From contig JACKKN010000003.1 in NCBI GenBank assembly GCA_024236415.1, positions 310,001-374,000 of the forward strand: a stretch of DNA of 64,000 bases. The letters are read 5' to 3'. This document shows positions 26,969-35,397 of the stretch, in pieces. Under the pieces are notes generated by a model, which had not been told where the DNA came from, did no database searches, and saw only the letters and a program-made list of their open reading frames with translations. Origin of the DNA: Hyphomicrobiales bacterium. Its GTDB lineage: Bacteria > Pseudomonadota > Alphaproteobacteria > Rhodospirillales > JACKKN01. How positions within the stretch are numbered: position 1 is the first letter of the stretch; each line of letters begins with the position of its first letter. The position numbers and the translations under genes are program-made.

Positions 26969-28755
26969 CGCAGGCCCTCCGCCACGTCCCGCGGCACGGG
27001 GATGGGATGGTCCAGCAGGATCTGGGCGTATCCCTTGCCCTGGGGGTCGTTGCGCAGGCTGGCCACGCCGCCGCCGCCCAGGACCTCGCGCAGCAGGAAG
27101 TTGACCGCCCCCGGCCCGGGCATGAGGTAGCGCTGCACGGTGCCGCGCAGGAAATGGGCGAACCGGTCGCGCACTATGTCTTCGGTCAGGGCGGCCCAGA
27201 TGTAGGGCAGGTAGGCCGGCGCGCGGGCGATGACCCCGATGTTGGCGCTGTCCCCCTTGTCGCCGCTGCGGGCCCAGGCCAGGTCCACCAGGGGCACGGT
27301 CACCGGGTCCGGGCCCAGGTCGGGCGCGGCCGGTTCCGCCGGGCGCGCCACGGCGGCGGGGTCGAAGACGGCCGTGGCGGCGGGCGGCACGTGGAACCGG
27401 CGGTCGCCCAGGTCGACGTGGATGGGGACCTGGTCCTTGGGCACCAGGAACGAGAACAGGCGCACCACCGGCGACGGCCGGGACCGGGCGCCCGAGAACC
27501 CGGCGATGCCGCCGGCGGGCTTGGCCAGGCCCAGCCCCGTGGCCTCCTTCAGCAGGATGGCGATGCCCGCCGCCTCGGGGTGCTTGGCGGCGAACTTCAG
27601 CACCACCTCGCGCGGGCGGTCGACCCGGCCATGTTCCCCGTACTGGCTTTCGGTGCCCAGGACCTCGACGTCCGTCTCGGTGAAGTCGCCCAGGTTCGAC
27701 GCCCGCAGGGCCGTGCGCGCGCGCTTGAAGATGGCGGCGGCGAAGGCCTCGGCCCGGTCGTCGGCGTCCACGCCCACGAACGGCCGGAAGGCGCCGCCGC
27801 GCCAGCCGTCGCGGTAGGTGGCGCTGACCTTGTAGCTGTCCGTGGCCGGCAGGCCGCGGGCGCCGCTGACCCGGACCCGGTCCTCGCCCGCCTCGACCAC
27901 CCGGACGGCCGAGAAATCGCAGACCACGTCGGCCACCTTGTAGGATTGGGGGTCGTCCAGCTCGTAGACCAACTGCTCGGTGACCGTGCCGACGGTGACC
28001 AGCCCGCCCGTGCCCGCCGGCTTGACCAGGTCGAAGGTGCCGTCGGCGGCGATCTCGGCGATGGGGTAGCCGATGTTGTCGATGTCGGGCACCGCGCGCC
28101 AGTCGGTGAAGTTGCCGCCCGTGGCCTGGGCGCCGCATTCCAGGATGTGCCCGGCCAGGGTGCCGGCGGCCAGGCGGTCCCAGTCGTCGGCGGCCCAGCC
28201 GAACTCGTGGACACAGGCGCCCAGGGTCACGGCACTGTCCACGCCGCGGCCGGTGATGACGATGTCGGCGCCCGCGTCCAGGGCCCGGGCCACGGGGAAG
28301 GCGCCCAGGTAGGCGTTGACGCTGGCCACGGTGTCGGGGGCCGGGAAGTCGTCGCCGGAATACATTTCCCGCGGCGCCAGGTCGGCGCGCCGGTCCATCA
28401 GGTCGTCGCCCTCGACCACCGCCACGGTCAGGTCCAGGCCCTGCTCCGCCACCAGGGCGCGCACCGCCTCGCCGCAGGCCCGCGGGTTGACGCCGCCGGC
28501 GTTGGAGATGACCTTGACCCCCTGGCGCGCGATTTCGCGCAGGTTGTAGCGCAACACCGGGTCCACGAAGTCGCGGGCATAGCCCGCCGCCGGGTCCTTG
28601 GCCCGGGCCCGGGCCATGATCGACATGGTGATCTCGGCCAGGTAGTCGAACACGATGTAGTCGAGCCCGCCGGCGTGCAGGAACTGCGGCGTCGCCATGG
28701 CCGAATCGCCCCAATAGCCGCTGGCGCCGCCGATCCGGATCACCCTGTCGCCCAT
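26965..28755 (-). CDS. AtuA family protein (DUF1446)
   Basis: A 596-aa protein beginning MGDRVIRIGGASGYWGDSA, the conserved opening of the AtuA family. The family takes its name from the acyclic terpene utilisation operon of Pseudomonas; its biochemical role is not settled. Blocks such as YIVFDYLAEITMSIMARAR, KVISNAGGVNPRACGEA and WARSGDKGDSANIGVIAR (the second AtuA domain near the C-terminus) are visible. Both AtuA_N and the C-terminal AtuA-like segment appear fused in one chain. It is the first gene of the atuA-C-F operon, divergent from a TetR regulator. ATG 28755 is preferred over an in-frame start 33 nt upstream. Confidence 0.85.
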   Translation of the reverse strand: MGDRVIRIGGASGYWGDSAMATPQFLHAGGLDYIVFDYLAEITMSIMARARAKDPAAGYARDFVDPVLRYNLREIARQGVKVISNAGGVNPRACGEAVRALVAEQGLDLTVAVVEGDDLMDRRADLAPREMYSGDDFPAPDTVASVNAYLGAFPVARALDAGADIVITGRGVDSAVTLGACVHEFGWAADDWDRLAAGTLAGHILECGAQATGGNFTDWRAVPDIDNIGYPIAEIAADGTFDLVKPAGTGGLVTVGTVTEQLVYELDDPQSYKVADVVCDFSAVRVVEAGEDRVRVSGARGLPATDSYKVSATYRDGWRGGAFRPFVGVDADDRAEAFAAAIFKRARTALRASNLGDFTETDVEVLGTESQYGEHGRVDRPREVVLKFAAKHPEAAGIAILLKEATGLGLAKPAGGIAGFSGARSRPSPVVRLFSFLVPKDQVPIHVDLGDRRFHVPPAATAVFDPAAVARPAEPAAPDLGPDPVTVPLVDLAWARSGDKGDSANIGVIARAPAYLPYIWAALTEDIVRDRFAHFLRGTVQRYLMPGPGAVNFLLREVLGGGGVASLRNDPQGKGYAQILLDHPIPVPRDVAEGLR

Positions 28756-28811
28756 GGTCCGCCCCCAAGTCGTCCCGTCCGCCGCCATGATGACTCGGCG
28801 GCCGGCCCTTG

Positions 28812-28832
28812 TAAATGAAGCATTCTCATTTA
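28812..28832. promoter_or_regulatory. Operator candidate 1, TAAATGA-N7-TCATTTA dyad
   Basis: Perfect 7-nt inverted arms with a 7-nt spacer lie between the divergent atuA and tetR starts, 57 bp from atuA. The core is TGA-N7-TCA. TetR-family regulators usually bind such dyads between themselves and a divergent target operon. Confidence 0.55.
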
Positions 28833-28833
28833 T

Positions 28834-28850
28834 ACTGAGTCAAGATCAGT
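28834..28850. promoter_or_regulatory. Operator candidate 2, ACTGA-N7-TCAGT dyad
   Basis: A second inverted repeat with 5-nt arms and the same TGA-N7-TCA core. Its centre is 20 bp from the centre of the first dyad, about two helical turns, and 34 bp from the tetR start. Two sites in phase suggest cooperative binding of the adjacent regulator. Confidence 0.5.
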
Positions 28851-28883
28851 CAACAATGGTCCCTCGGAAGGGCGCAAACGGTC

Positions 28884-29582
28884 ATGCAGGCTCCGGCGGG
28901 GCGGCCGCGGCGGCGGCGGGTGGAGGAGAAGGAGCGGCGCATCATCGCCGCCGCCCGCGCCGAGTTCCGCCGCCACGGCTTCGACAAGGCCCGCATCGCC
29001 GAGATCGCGCGCCGGGTCGGGGTCGCCGAGGGCACCGTCTACCTGTACTTCGCCAACAAGAACGCGCTGCTGCTGGCGGTGGCGGCCGAGATCTATGACG
29101 GCCTGACCCGGGAGGCGGCGGCGGGGGTGGAGGAGATTGCCGACACCCGGGGCCGCCTCGCCTTCCTGGCCCGCCTGCACTTCCGGCGGTTGCTGCGGGA
29201 ATGGCGCCTGCTGGTCATGGCCATGACCCCCTACAAGATGGCCGACGACTATGGCAGCACCGAGGGCTACCGCCTGAACCGGGCCTACGTGCGGGTGTTC
29301 GACCTGGTCATCCGCGACGGGGTCAACCGCGGCGAGATCCGCGCCGACCTGCCGCTGGGCGTCATGCGCGACATGTTCTACGGCGGCCTGGAATACGCCG
29401 TGCGCACCCACCGCCTGCGCCCGGCCGGGTCCGATCCCGACCCCATGCTGGACCATTTCCTGGGTGCCTTCGCGGCCGGCATCATGGCACGGCCGGCCGC
29501 CGCCGGGGCGGCGCGGGAGGCCGAGCCCGTCACCCGCCGCCTGGAGGAGGTGGCGGCGCGGCTGGAGGCCATGCTGCGCTGA
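28884..29582 (+). CDS. TetR family regulator (probable AtuR/LiuR-like control of the atu cluster)
   Basis: A 232-aa protein. The N-terminal 15-62 region is a TetR helix-turn-helix with HGFDKARIAEIARRVGVAE followed by GTVYLYFANKNALL. The C-terminal domain is a ligand-binding helical bundle. It has an unusually basic start (GRPRRRRVEEKERR) and a C-terminal amphipathic helix (VTRRLEEVAARLEAML). It is transcribed away from atuA, with two TGA-N7-TCA dyads between them. Repression relieved by an acyl-CoA intermediate would be typical but is not shown by sequence. Confidence 0.88.
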   Translation: MQAPAGRPRRRRVEEKERRIIAAARAEFRRHGFDKARIAEIARRVGVAEGTVYLYFANKNALLLAVAAEIYDGLTREAAAGVEEIADTRGRLAFLARLHFRRLLREWRLLVMAMTPYKMADDYGSTEGYRLNRAYVRVFDLVIRDGVNRGEIRADLPLGVMRDMFYGGLEYAVRTHRLRPAGSDPDPMLDHFLGAFAAGIMARPAAAGAAREAEPVTRRLEEVAARLEAMLR

Positions 29583-29650
29583 ACCCGGTGCCGTCGCCGG
29601 TTCGGCCGTTCGCCGCACCGCACAGACCGCTAACGGTGGGCCGGCCGTTC

Positions 29651-29676
29651 GTGGCATAATATTAGGTACCTGCCAC
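29651..29676. promoter_or_regulatory. GTGGCA-N14-TGCCAC dyad with TATTAGGTA, upstream of the N-ATPase operon
   Basis: Six-nt perfect inverted arms flank an AT-rich core containing AATATTAGGTA and the palindrome GGTACC, 21 bp before the atpD start and 69 bp after the tetR stop. TATTAGGTA is shared with the dyad upstream of mnhE. It could be an operator, or partly a -10-like element. Confidence 0.4.
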
Positions 29677-29696
29677 ACACGACGAAGCACGGGACC

Positions 29697-31178
29697 ATGC
29701 GACGCAGTCCCCTCCGCGGCACCGCCCCTCCCGGGGGAGGAGGCGGAGACGGCCGCCGCCTCGGTCGGGTGTCCTCGGTCAGCGGTTCGGTCGTGGACAT
29801 CGACTTCCCGGACGGCGCCCTGCCCCCCATCAACAACGCCCTCGAGGTCCAGTGGGACGGCCCCGGGCGGCTGACCGTCGAGGTGCAGCAACACCTGGAC
29901 CCGCGCCGGGTGCGCGGCGTCGCCATGCAGGAGACGGCGGGCCTGCGCTGCGGCGTGGCCGTGCGCGACAGCGGCGGCCCGATCCGCGTGCCGGTGGGCG
30001 AGGCGGTGGTCGGCCGCCTGATCAACGTGGTCGGCGACCCCATTGACCACGGCCCGGCCTTCGGCGCCCAGGTGCCGCGCGACCCCATCCACCGCCGCCC
30101 GCCGCGCCTGAGCCAGCAGCGCACCGGGGCCGAGCTGTTCCTGACCGGCATCAAGGTCATCGACCTGCTGGCGCCCCTGGCCATGGGCGGCAAGGCAGCC
30201 ATGTTCGGCGGCGCCGGGGTGGGCAAGACCGTGCTGATCATGGAGCTGATCTGCACCACGGTGGAGCGGTATGCCGGCCTGTCGGTGTTCGCCGGCATTG
30301 GCGAGCGGTCGCGCGAGGGGCACGAGCTGTGGCTGGAGCTGAAACGCTCGGGCGTGCTGGACCGCACCGCCCTGGTGTTCGGGCAGATGAACGAGCCGCC
30401 CGGCGCGCGCTGGCGGGTGGGGCTGACGGCGCTGGCGGTGGCCGAGCACTTCCGCGACGTCCAGCACCGCAACGTGCTGCTGCTGATCGACAACGTGTTC
30501 CGCTTCGTCCAGGCCGGCGGCGAGGTGTCGGGCCTGCTGGGGCGGCTGCCGTCGCGGGTCGGCTACCAGCCCACCCTGGCCACCGAGATCGCCGAGCTGG
30601 AGGAGCGCATCGCCTCGGTCAAGGACGCCGCCGTGACCTCGATCCAGGCCGTCTACGTGCCCGCCGACGACTTCACCGACCCGGCCGTGGCGCAGACATT
30701 CACCCACCTGGATTCGGCCATCGTGCTCAGCCGCGACATGGCCAGCGAGGGCCTGTATCCGGCCATCGACCCGCTGGCGTCCACCTCGACCATGCTGGAC
30801 CCGCGCGCCGTCAGCCAGGCCCACTACGAGACCGCGCAGGAGGTGCGCCGCCTGGTGGAGAAGTACCGCGAGCTGCAGGAGATCATCTCGCTGCTGGGCA
30901 TGGACGAGCTGAGCGCCGAGGACCGCACCGCGGTGCGCCGGGCGCGGCGGCTGATCCGGTTCCTGACCCAGCCCTTCGCCGCGACCGCGCAGTTCACGGG
31001 CCAGGCCGGGGTCAGCGTCGCCCTGGACGACACCCTGGCCGGCTGCCGCGCCATCCTGGACGGCGCCGCCGACGGCTGGGCCGAAAGCTCGCTCTACATG
31101 GTCGGCACCCTGGACGACGCCCGCGCCAAGGAAGAGGCGGCGGCGGCGGCGGTGACGGCGGGGGAGGGGGCGCCATGA
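29697..31178 (+). CDS. atpD: N-type ATPase beta subunit
   Basis: A 493-aa catalytic F1 beta subunit. The P-loop is GGAGVGKT, with the catalytic Glu in GERSREG and the Walker B aspartate in VLLLIDNVFRF. It diverges from housekeeping AtpD and has a Gly/Arg-rich N-terminal extension of about 25 residues. Starting the operon with beta and epsilon, followed by two small membrane subunits, is the hallmark order of N-ATPases (atpDCQRBEFAG). The complex couples ATP hydrolysis or synthesis to ion movement across the inner membrane, and N-ATPases are thought to act mainly as ion-exporting pumps beside the normal F-ATPase. Confidence 0.95.
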   Translation: MRRSPLRGTAPPGGGGGDGRRLGRVSSVSGSVVDIDFPDGALPPINNALEVQWDGPGRLTVEVQQHLDPRRVRGVAMQETAGLRCGVAVRDSGGPIRVPVGEAVVGRLINVVGDPIDHGPAFGAQVPRDPIHRRPPRLSQQRTGAELFLTGIKVIDLLAPLAMGGKAAMFGGAGVGKTVLIMELICTTVERYAGLSVFAGIGERSREGHELWLELKRSGVLDRTALVFGQMNEPPGARWRVGLTALAVAEHFRDVQHRNVLLLIDNVFRFVQAGGEVSGLLGRLPSRVGYQPTLATEIAELEERIASVKDAAVTSIQAVYVPADDFTDPAVAQTFTHLDSAIVLSRDMASEGLYPAIDPLASTSTMLDPRAVSQAHYETAQEVRRLVEKYRELQEIISLLGMDELSAEDRTAVRRARRLIRFLTQPFAATAQFTGQAGVSVALDDTLAGCRAILDGAADGWAESSLYMVGTLDDARAKEEAAAAAVTAGEGAP

Positions 31179-31639
31179 AGCTGGTGGTCGCCACGCCCCT
31201 GTCGGTGGTCGTCGAGGCCGACGGCGTCGCCGCCGTGCGCGCCGAGGACGGCACCGGGGCCTTCGGCATCCTGCCGGGCCACGCCGACTTCGTCACCGTG
31301 CTGGCCATCTCGGTGCTGACCTGGCGCGACGGCGCCGGCGGCGCGCACCACGTGGCCGTGCGCGGCGGCGTGCTGACCGTGCGCGGCGGCGACATGGTCG
31401 AGGTCGCGACCCGCGACGCCGTGGGCGAGGACACCTTCGCCGCCCTGGGCCGCGCCGTGCTGGCCCGGTTCCGCGACGAGGCCCGGGCCGAGGAGGAGGC
31501 GCGGGTGTCGTCGGCGCGGCTGCACCTGGCGGCCATCCGGCAATTGCAGCGGTACCTGGAATCCGGGCGGCGGCCGGTGCCCCTGGCGCCCACGCCCGGT
31601 TTCGCCGCGCCGCCGCCGGCTGCGGGGGACAGGTCATGA
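31175..31639 (+). CDS. atpC: N-type ATPase epsilon subunit
   Basis: A 154-aa protein. The N-terminal beta-sandwich is seen in VRAEDGTGAFGILPGHADFV, the ExxxGxFGILPGH motif of epsilon subunits. The C-terminus has a helical segment rich in Arg and Glu plus a Pro/Ala tail. ATG overlaps the atpD stop (ATGA). Confidence 0.92.
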   Translation: MKLVVATPLSVVVEADGVAAVRAEDGTGAFGILPGHADFVTVLAISVLTWRDGAGGAHHVAVRGGVLTVRGGDMVEVATRDAVGEDTFAALGRAVLARFRDEARAEEEARVSSARLHLAAIRQLQRYLESGRRPVPLAPTPGFAAPPPAAGDRS

Positions 31640-31926
31640 ACACGATGTCGCCCAACCGCGAGAACCACAAGATGCACCGGGCCGTGCGCCTGCGCCAGCG
31701 CCGCGTCGAACGGGGCCGGCGCGAAGGCGAGCGCACCATCTGGCAGAACCTGTCCATGGTCGGCGCCCTGGGCTGGCTGATCGTCACGCCGACCCTGCTG
31801 GGGGTGCTGCTGGGACGCTGGCTGGACCGCACCTTCGCCTCGGGGATCTTCTTCAGCGGCGCGCTGATCTTCCTCGGCGTGTCGCTGGGGTGCTACCTGG
31901 CCTGGCAGCGGGTGAAGAAGGAGTGA
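31636..31926 (+). CDS. atpQ: N-ATPase accessory membrane subunit AtpQ (AtpI-like)
   Basis: A 96-aa protein with a basic N-terminal 35 residues and two transmembrane helices (about 42-64 and 69-88). It corresponds to the AtpQ/AtpI-type subunit found only in N-ATPase operons between atpC and atpR. Its exact role (assembly or Mg2+ handling) is not established. ATGA overlap with atpC. Confidence 0.88.
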   Translation: MNTMSPNRENHKMHRAVRLRQRRVERGRREGERTIWQNLSMVGALGWLIVTPTLLGVLLGRWLDRTFASGIFFSGALIFLGVSLGCYLAWQRVKKE

Positions 31927-31931
31927 CCGCC

Positions 31932-32195
31932 ATGGAACTGGTCGTGCTTGTTCCCTACCTGATCGCCGGCGCGGCCCTGGGGGCCGTCTACTTCCTGCTG
32001 CTGCTGCGGGTGGCGCGCGGCCTGGCCTGCCGGGCCGGCCTGACCGCCATGATCCCGCTGTCGCTGGGGCGCATCGCCCTGGCGGCGGTGGTGTTCTGGG
32101 CCATCGCCCAGGCCGGCGCCGGGCCCCTGCTGGCGGCCCTGGCCGGGTTCCTGGCGGCGCGGGCCTGGGTACGGCACCGGGCGGAGGCCGCGTGA
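31932..32195 (+). CDS. atpR: N-ATPase accessory membrane subunit AtpR
   Basis: An 87-aa protein with three hydrophobic helices and conserved arginines inside or next to helices (LLLLRVARGL and LSLGRIALAA). AtpR is the diagnostic subunit of N-ATPases and is proposed to contact the c-ring carboxylates during assembly. The ATG at 31932 is used because the open frame upstream runs through the atpQ end. Confidence 0.9.
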   Translation: MELVVLVPYLIAGAALGAVYFLLLLRVARGLACRAGLTAMIPLSLGRIALAAVVFWAIAQAGAGPLLAALAGFLAARAWVRHRAEAA

Positions 32196-32197
32196 CC

Positions 32198-32869
32198 ATG
32201 GACACCAACCCCCTGAGCCCCGACATCCTGTGGCACCTGGGACCGGTGCCCATCAGCCGCCCGGTGGTCACCACCTGGGGCATCATGGCGCTGCTGACCC
32301 TGGTGTGCTGGCTGGCGTTCCGGCGCCCGGACCGGCCGGGCGGGGCCCTGCGCACGGCGCTGGAAATCGTGGTCGAGACCATCGCCACCCAGGTGCATGA
32401 CATCATCCGGCGCGACCCCTGGCCGTTCCTGCCGCTGCTGGGCACCCTGTTCCTGTTCCTGGTGGCCGCCAACCTGTCGGTCATCGTGCCCGGCCTGCAC
32501 CCGCCCACCGGGCACCTGGAAACGCCGGCGGTCCTGGCCGTGATCGTGTTCCTGTCGGCGCACTACTTCGGCGTCCGCGCCCGCGGCGCCGGGGACTACC
32601 TGCGCCACTACGTGCAGCCCAGCCCGCTGCTGCTGCCCCTGAACATCCTGTCCGAGCTGACGCGGACCTTCTCGCTGATGATCCGCCTGTTCGGCAACAT
32701 CATGAGCCACGAGTTCGTGGTCGCCATCGTCGCCTTCCTGGCCGGATTGCTGCTGCCGATCCCGTTCATGCTGCTGGGCATCCTGATCGGCCTGATCCAG
32801 GCCTACATCTTCACGGTGCTTGCCGCCGTGTTCATCGGCGCCGCCGTGGGCAGCGTCGAGACAGCCTGA
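32198..32869 (+). CDS. atpB: N-type ATPase subunit a
   Basis: A 223-aa membrane subunit with about five or six helices. The essential arginine of the ion half-channels is in ELTRTFSLMIRLFGNIMSHE, in the usual helix-4 context SLxxRLFGN. It is shorter than F-type subunit a, as is normal for N-ATPases. A GTG at 32192 that overlaps the atpR stop is an alternative start. Confidence 0.92.
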   Translation: MDTNPLSPDILWHLGPVPISRPVVTTWGIMALLTLVCWLAFRRPDRPGGALRTALEIVVETIATQVHDIIRRDPWPFLPLLGTLFLFLVAANLSVIVPGLHPPTGHLETPAVLAVIVFLSAHYFGVRARGAGDYLRHYVQPSPLLLPLNILSELTRTFSLMIRLFGNIMSHEFVVAIVAFLAGLLLPIPFMLLGILIGLIQAYIFTVLAAVFIGAAVGSVETA

Positions 32870-32879
32870 GGAAAAACAC

Positions 32880-33128
32880 ATGGAACTGAGCCTGCAAGCC
32901 ATCAGCATCATCGGCGCGGCCGTCGCCGTGTCCTTCGGTGCCATCGGCCCGGCCCTGGGCGAGGGACGGGCCATCGCCGCCGCCATGGACGCCATCGCCC
33001 GGCAGCCGGAATCGGCGGGGCCCCTGTCGCGGACCCTGTTCGTGGGCCTGGCCATGATCGAGACCATGGCCATCTACTGCCTGGTGATCGCCCTGCTGCT
33101 GCTGTACGCCAACCCGTTCGTGAGCTAG
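32880..33128 (+). CDS. atpE: N-type ATPase subunit c with Na+-type ion-binding site
   Basis: An 82-aa two-helix hairpin. Helix 1 ends in the ARQPE loop, and helix 2 reads AMIETMAIYCLVIALLLLY. Comparison with the Na+-binding c subunit of Ilyobacter tartaricus (Gln32, Glu65, Ser66, Tyr70) shows Gln in RQP, Glu-Thr in IETM, and Tyr in MAIY. The side chains needed to bind Na+ therefore appear present, with Thr for Ser. Na+ coupling is therefore plausible, though H+ cannot be excluded. A GAGGAAAAA site precedes ATG 32880. Confidence 0.93.
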   Translation: MELSLQAISIIGAAVAVSFGAIGPALGEGRAIAAAMDAIARQPESAGPLSRTLFVGLAMIETMAIYCLVIALLLLYANPFVS

Positions 33129-33130
33129 CC

Positions 33131-33889
33131 ATGCAGGCCGACTGGTGGACCTTCGCCCTGCAGGGCGTCAACTTCCTGGTCCTGGTCTGGCTGCTGTGGC
33201 GGTTCCTGTTCCGCCCCGTGCGCGAGGTCATCGAGCGCCGCCGCCAGCAGGCCCAGGAGGCCGACGCCCGTGCCGCCGGGCGCGAGGCGGCGGCCGAGGA
33301 GGCGCGCCGCAAGCTGGAGGAGGAGCGCGCCCAGGTCGCCCGCGAACGGCAGGCCCTGGCCAAGGAGATGGACGCCGAGCTGGCGGCGGCCCGCGACGGC
33401 GTGCTGGACCAGGCGCGGCGCCAGGCCGACGACCTGCTGGCCAAGGCCCGCCGGTCGGCCCGGGAGGAGAGGGAATCAGCCCTGGCCGCGGCCCGCGACC
33501 AGGTGGCCGACCTGGCCGCCGACCTGGCCGGGCGCCTGCTGGACGAGGCCGGGCCCCAGGCGCCGGGCGACGGGCTGCTGGACCGCCTGATGGGCCGCAT
33601 CGCCGACCTGCCGGCGGACGAGCGCGAGCGCCTGGACCGCGACCTGGCCGATGACGGCGCGCGGGTGGCCGTGGTCACGGCGGCGCCCCTGGACGCGGCC
33701 GCGCGGGGGCGCTGGGCCGAGCGCCTGGACGCGGCCCTGGGCGTCGGCGGCCGACTGGACTTCGAGACCCGGCCCGAGATCCTGGGCGGCGCCGAGCTGC
33801 GCTTCCCCCACGCCGTGCTGGGCCTGACCTGGGCCGACCGGGTGGCGCGGGCGCGGGACCTGCTGCGCGAAGGCGGCGACCATGCATGA
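33131..33889 (+). CDS. atpF: N-type ATPase subunit b with delta-like C-terminus
   Basis: A 252-aa stator. A single N-terminal membrane helix (about 9-27) is followed by an Ala/Glu/Arg-rich coiled coil to about residue 135. A C-terminal region of about 110 residues, with ADRVARARDLL at the end, occupies the place of the missing delta subunit. No separate atpH is present, as is usual in N-ATPase operons. The gene ends with an 8-bp overlap into atpA. Confidence 0.92.
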   Translation: MQADWWTFALQGVNFLVLVWLLWRFLFRPVREVIERRRQQAQEADARAAGREAAAEEARRKLEEERAQVARERQALAKEMDAELAAARDGVLDQARRQADDLLAKARRSAREERESALAAARDQVADLAADLAGRLLDEAGPQAPGDGLLDRLMGRIADLPADERERLDRDLADDGARVAVVTAAPLDAAARGRWAERLDAALGVGGRLDFETRPEILGGAELRFPHAVLGLTWADRVARARDLLREGGDHA

Positions 33890-35396
33890 CGACCTGACCC
33901 GCTGGCTGGACGAGGCCCGCCGCCGCGTCGCGGCCATGGACGCCGAGCCCGCCTTCGAGCACGTGGGCGTGGTCGAGCGCGTGGGCGACGGCGTGGCCAC
34001 CGTGCGCGGCCTGCCCTGGACCCGCCTGAACGAACTGCTGGAGTTCGAGGACGGCTCCCAGGGATTGGCCCTGCGCATCGACGGCGACGCGGTCGGCTGC
34101 GTCCTGCTGGGCGGCGGCGCCGGCATCTCGGCCGGCGGCGCCGTGCGCGGCACCGGCGAGATCATCCGCGTTCCCGTGGGCGAGGGGCTGTTGGGGCGGG
34201 TGGTGGATTCCACCGGCCAGCCGCTGGACGACGGGCCGCCCATCGCCGCCGAACGGCTGGACCCTACCGACCGGCCGGCGCCCGGCATCGTCGACCGCGA
34301 CCTGGTGACCCAGCCCCTGATGACCGGGCTGGCGGTGATCGACGCCATGATCCCGCTCGGCCGCGGCCAGCGCGAGCTGGTCATCGGCGACCGCAAGACC
34401 GGCAAGACCGCCGTCGCCGTCGACACCATCATCAACCAGCGCGACTCGGGGGTCGTCTGCGTCTACGCCGCCGTGGGGCAGAAGGCGTCGACCGTCAACC
34501 AGGTGGTGGACGCCGTGCGCCGGTACGGCGCCATCGAGCGGTGCATCTTCGTGGTCGGCGAGTCCGAGGCCCCGCCGGGGGCGCAGTGGATCGCCCCCTA
34601 CGCCGCCTGCACCATGGCCGAGTACTTCCGCGACCGCGGCCAGGACGCCCTGCTGGTCATCGACGACCTGACCAAGCACGCCATCGTCTACCGCCAGCTT
34701 TCCCTGCTGCTGCGCAAGCCGCCGGGGCGCGAGGCCTATCCGGGCGACATCTTCTACATCCACGCCCGCCTGCTGGAGCGCGCCGCCAAGCTGGCCGCGT
34801 CCCTGGGCGGCGGGTCGCTGACGGCCCTGCCCCTGGCCGAGACCCTGGCCGGCAACCTGACCGCCTATATCCCCACCAACCTGATCTCCATCACCGACGG
34901 CCAGATCTACCTGGAGCCCAAGCTGTTCTACGAAGGGCAGAAGCCGGCCGTGAACGTGGGCATGAGCGTGTCGCGGGTGGGTGGGCAGACCCAGGCCCCG
35001 GCCATCAAGGCCCTGTCCGAATCCCTGCGCCTGGAATACACCCAGTTCCTGGAGCTGGAGGTCTTCACCCGGTTCGGCGCCATGGTCGACGAGCGCACCC
35101 GGGGCACCATCGAGCACGGCCGCCGCATCCGCGCCATCCTGATCCAGCCCGAGTTCCGGCCCTATCCCCTGGCGCACCAGGTGGCCCTGCTGCTGGCCGT
35201 CCACGAGGGTCTGCTGGACGCAATTCCCCTCGACCGGGTGGACCGCCTCAAGGCCGACCTAGGCGCCTGGCTGGCCGAGGCCTGCCCGCGCGCCGTGGCC
35301 CGCATCCAGGAGACCCAGTCCCTGGCCGACGGCGACCGGGCGGACCTGCTGGCGGCCCTGGGCGATTTCCTGAACCGGCCGGCCGCGGGGGCCTGA
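33882..35396 (+). CDS. atpA: N-type ATPase alpha subunit
   Basis: A 504-aa non-catalytic nucleotide-binding F1 subunit. P-loop GDRKTGKTA, the QKASTVNQVV helix, and LPLAETLAGNLTAYIPTNLISITDGQI (the alpha signature region) are visible, with AYPGDIFYIHARLLERAAKL before it. The N-terminus is shorter than in F-type AtpA. It starts 8 bp inside atpF and ends one base before the atpG ATG. Confidence 0.95.
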   Translation: MHDDLTRWLDEARRRVAAMDAEPAFEHVGVVERVGDGVATVRGLPWTRLNELLEFEDGSQGLALRIDGDAVGCVLLGGGAGISAGGAVRGTGEIIRVPVGEGLLGRVVDSTGQPLDDGPPIAAERLDPTDRPAPGIVDRDLVTQPLMTGLAVIDAMIPLGRGQRELVIGDRKTGKTAVAVDTIINQRDSGVVCVYAAVGQKASTVNQVVDAVRRYGAIERCIFVVGESEAPPGAQWIAPYAACTMAEYFRDRGQDALLVIDDLTKHAIVYRQLSLLLRKPPGREAYPGDIFYIHARLLERAAKLAASLGGGSLTALPLAETLAGNLTAYIPTNLISITDGQIYLEPKLFYEGQKPAVNVGMSVSRVGGQTQAPAIKALSESLRLEYTQFLELEVFTRFGAMVDERTRGTIEHGRRIRAILIQPEFRPYPLAHQVALLLAVHEGLLDAIPLDRVDRLKADLGAWLAEACPRAVARIQETQSLADGDRADLLAALGDFLNRPAAGA

Positions 35397-35397
35397 C

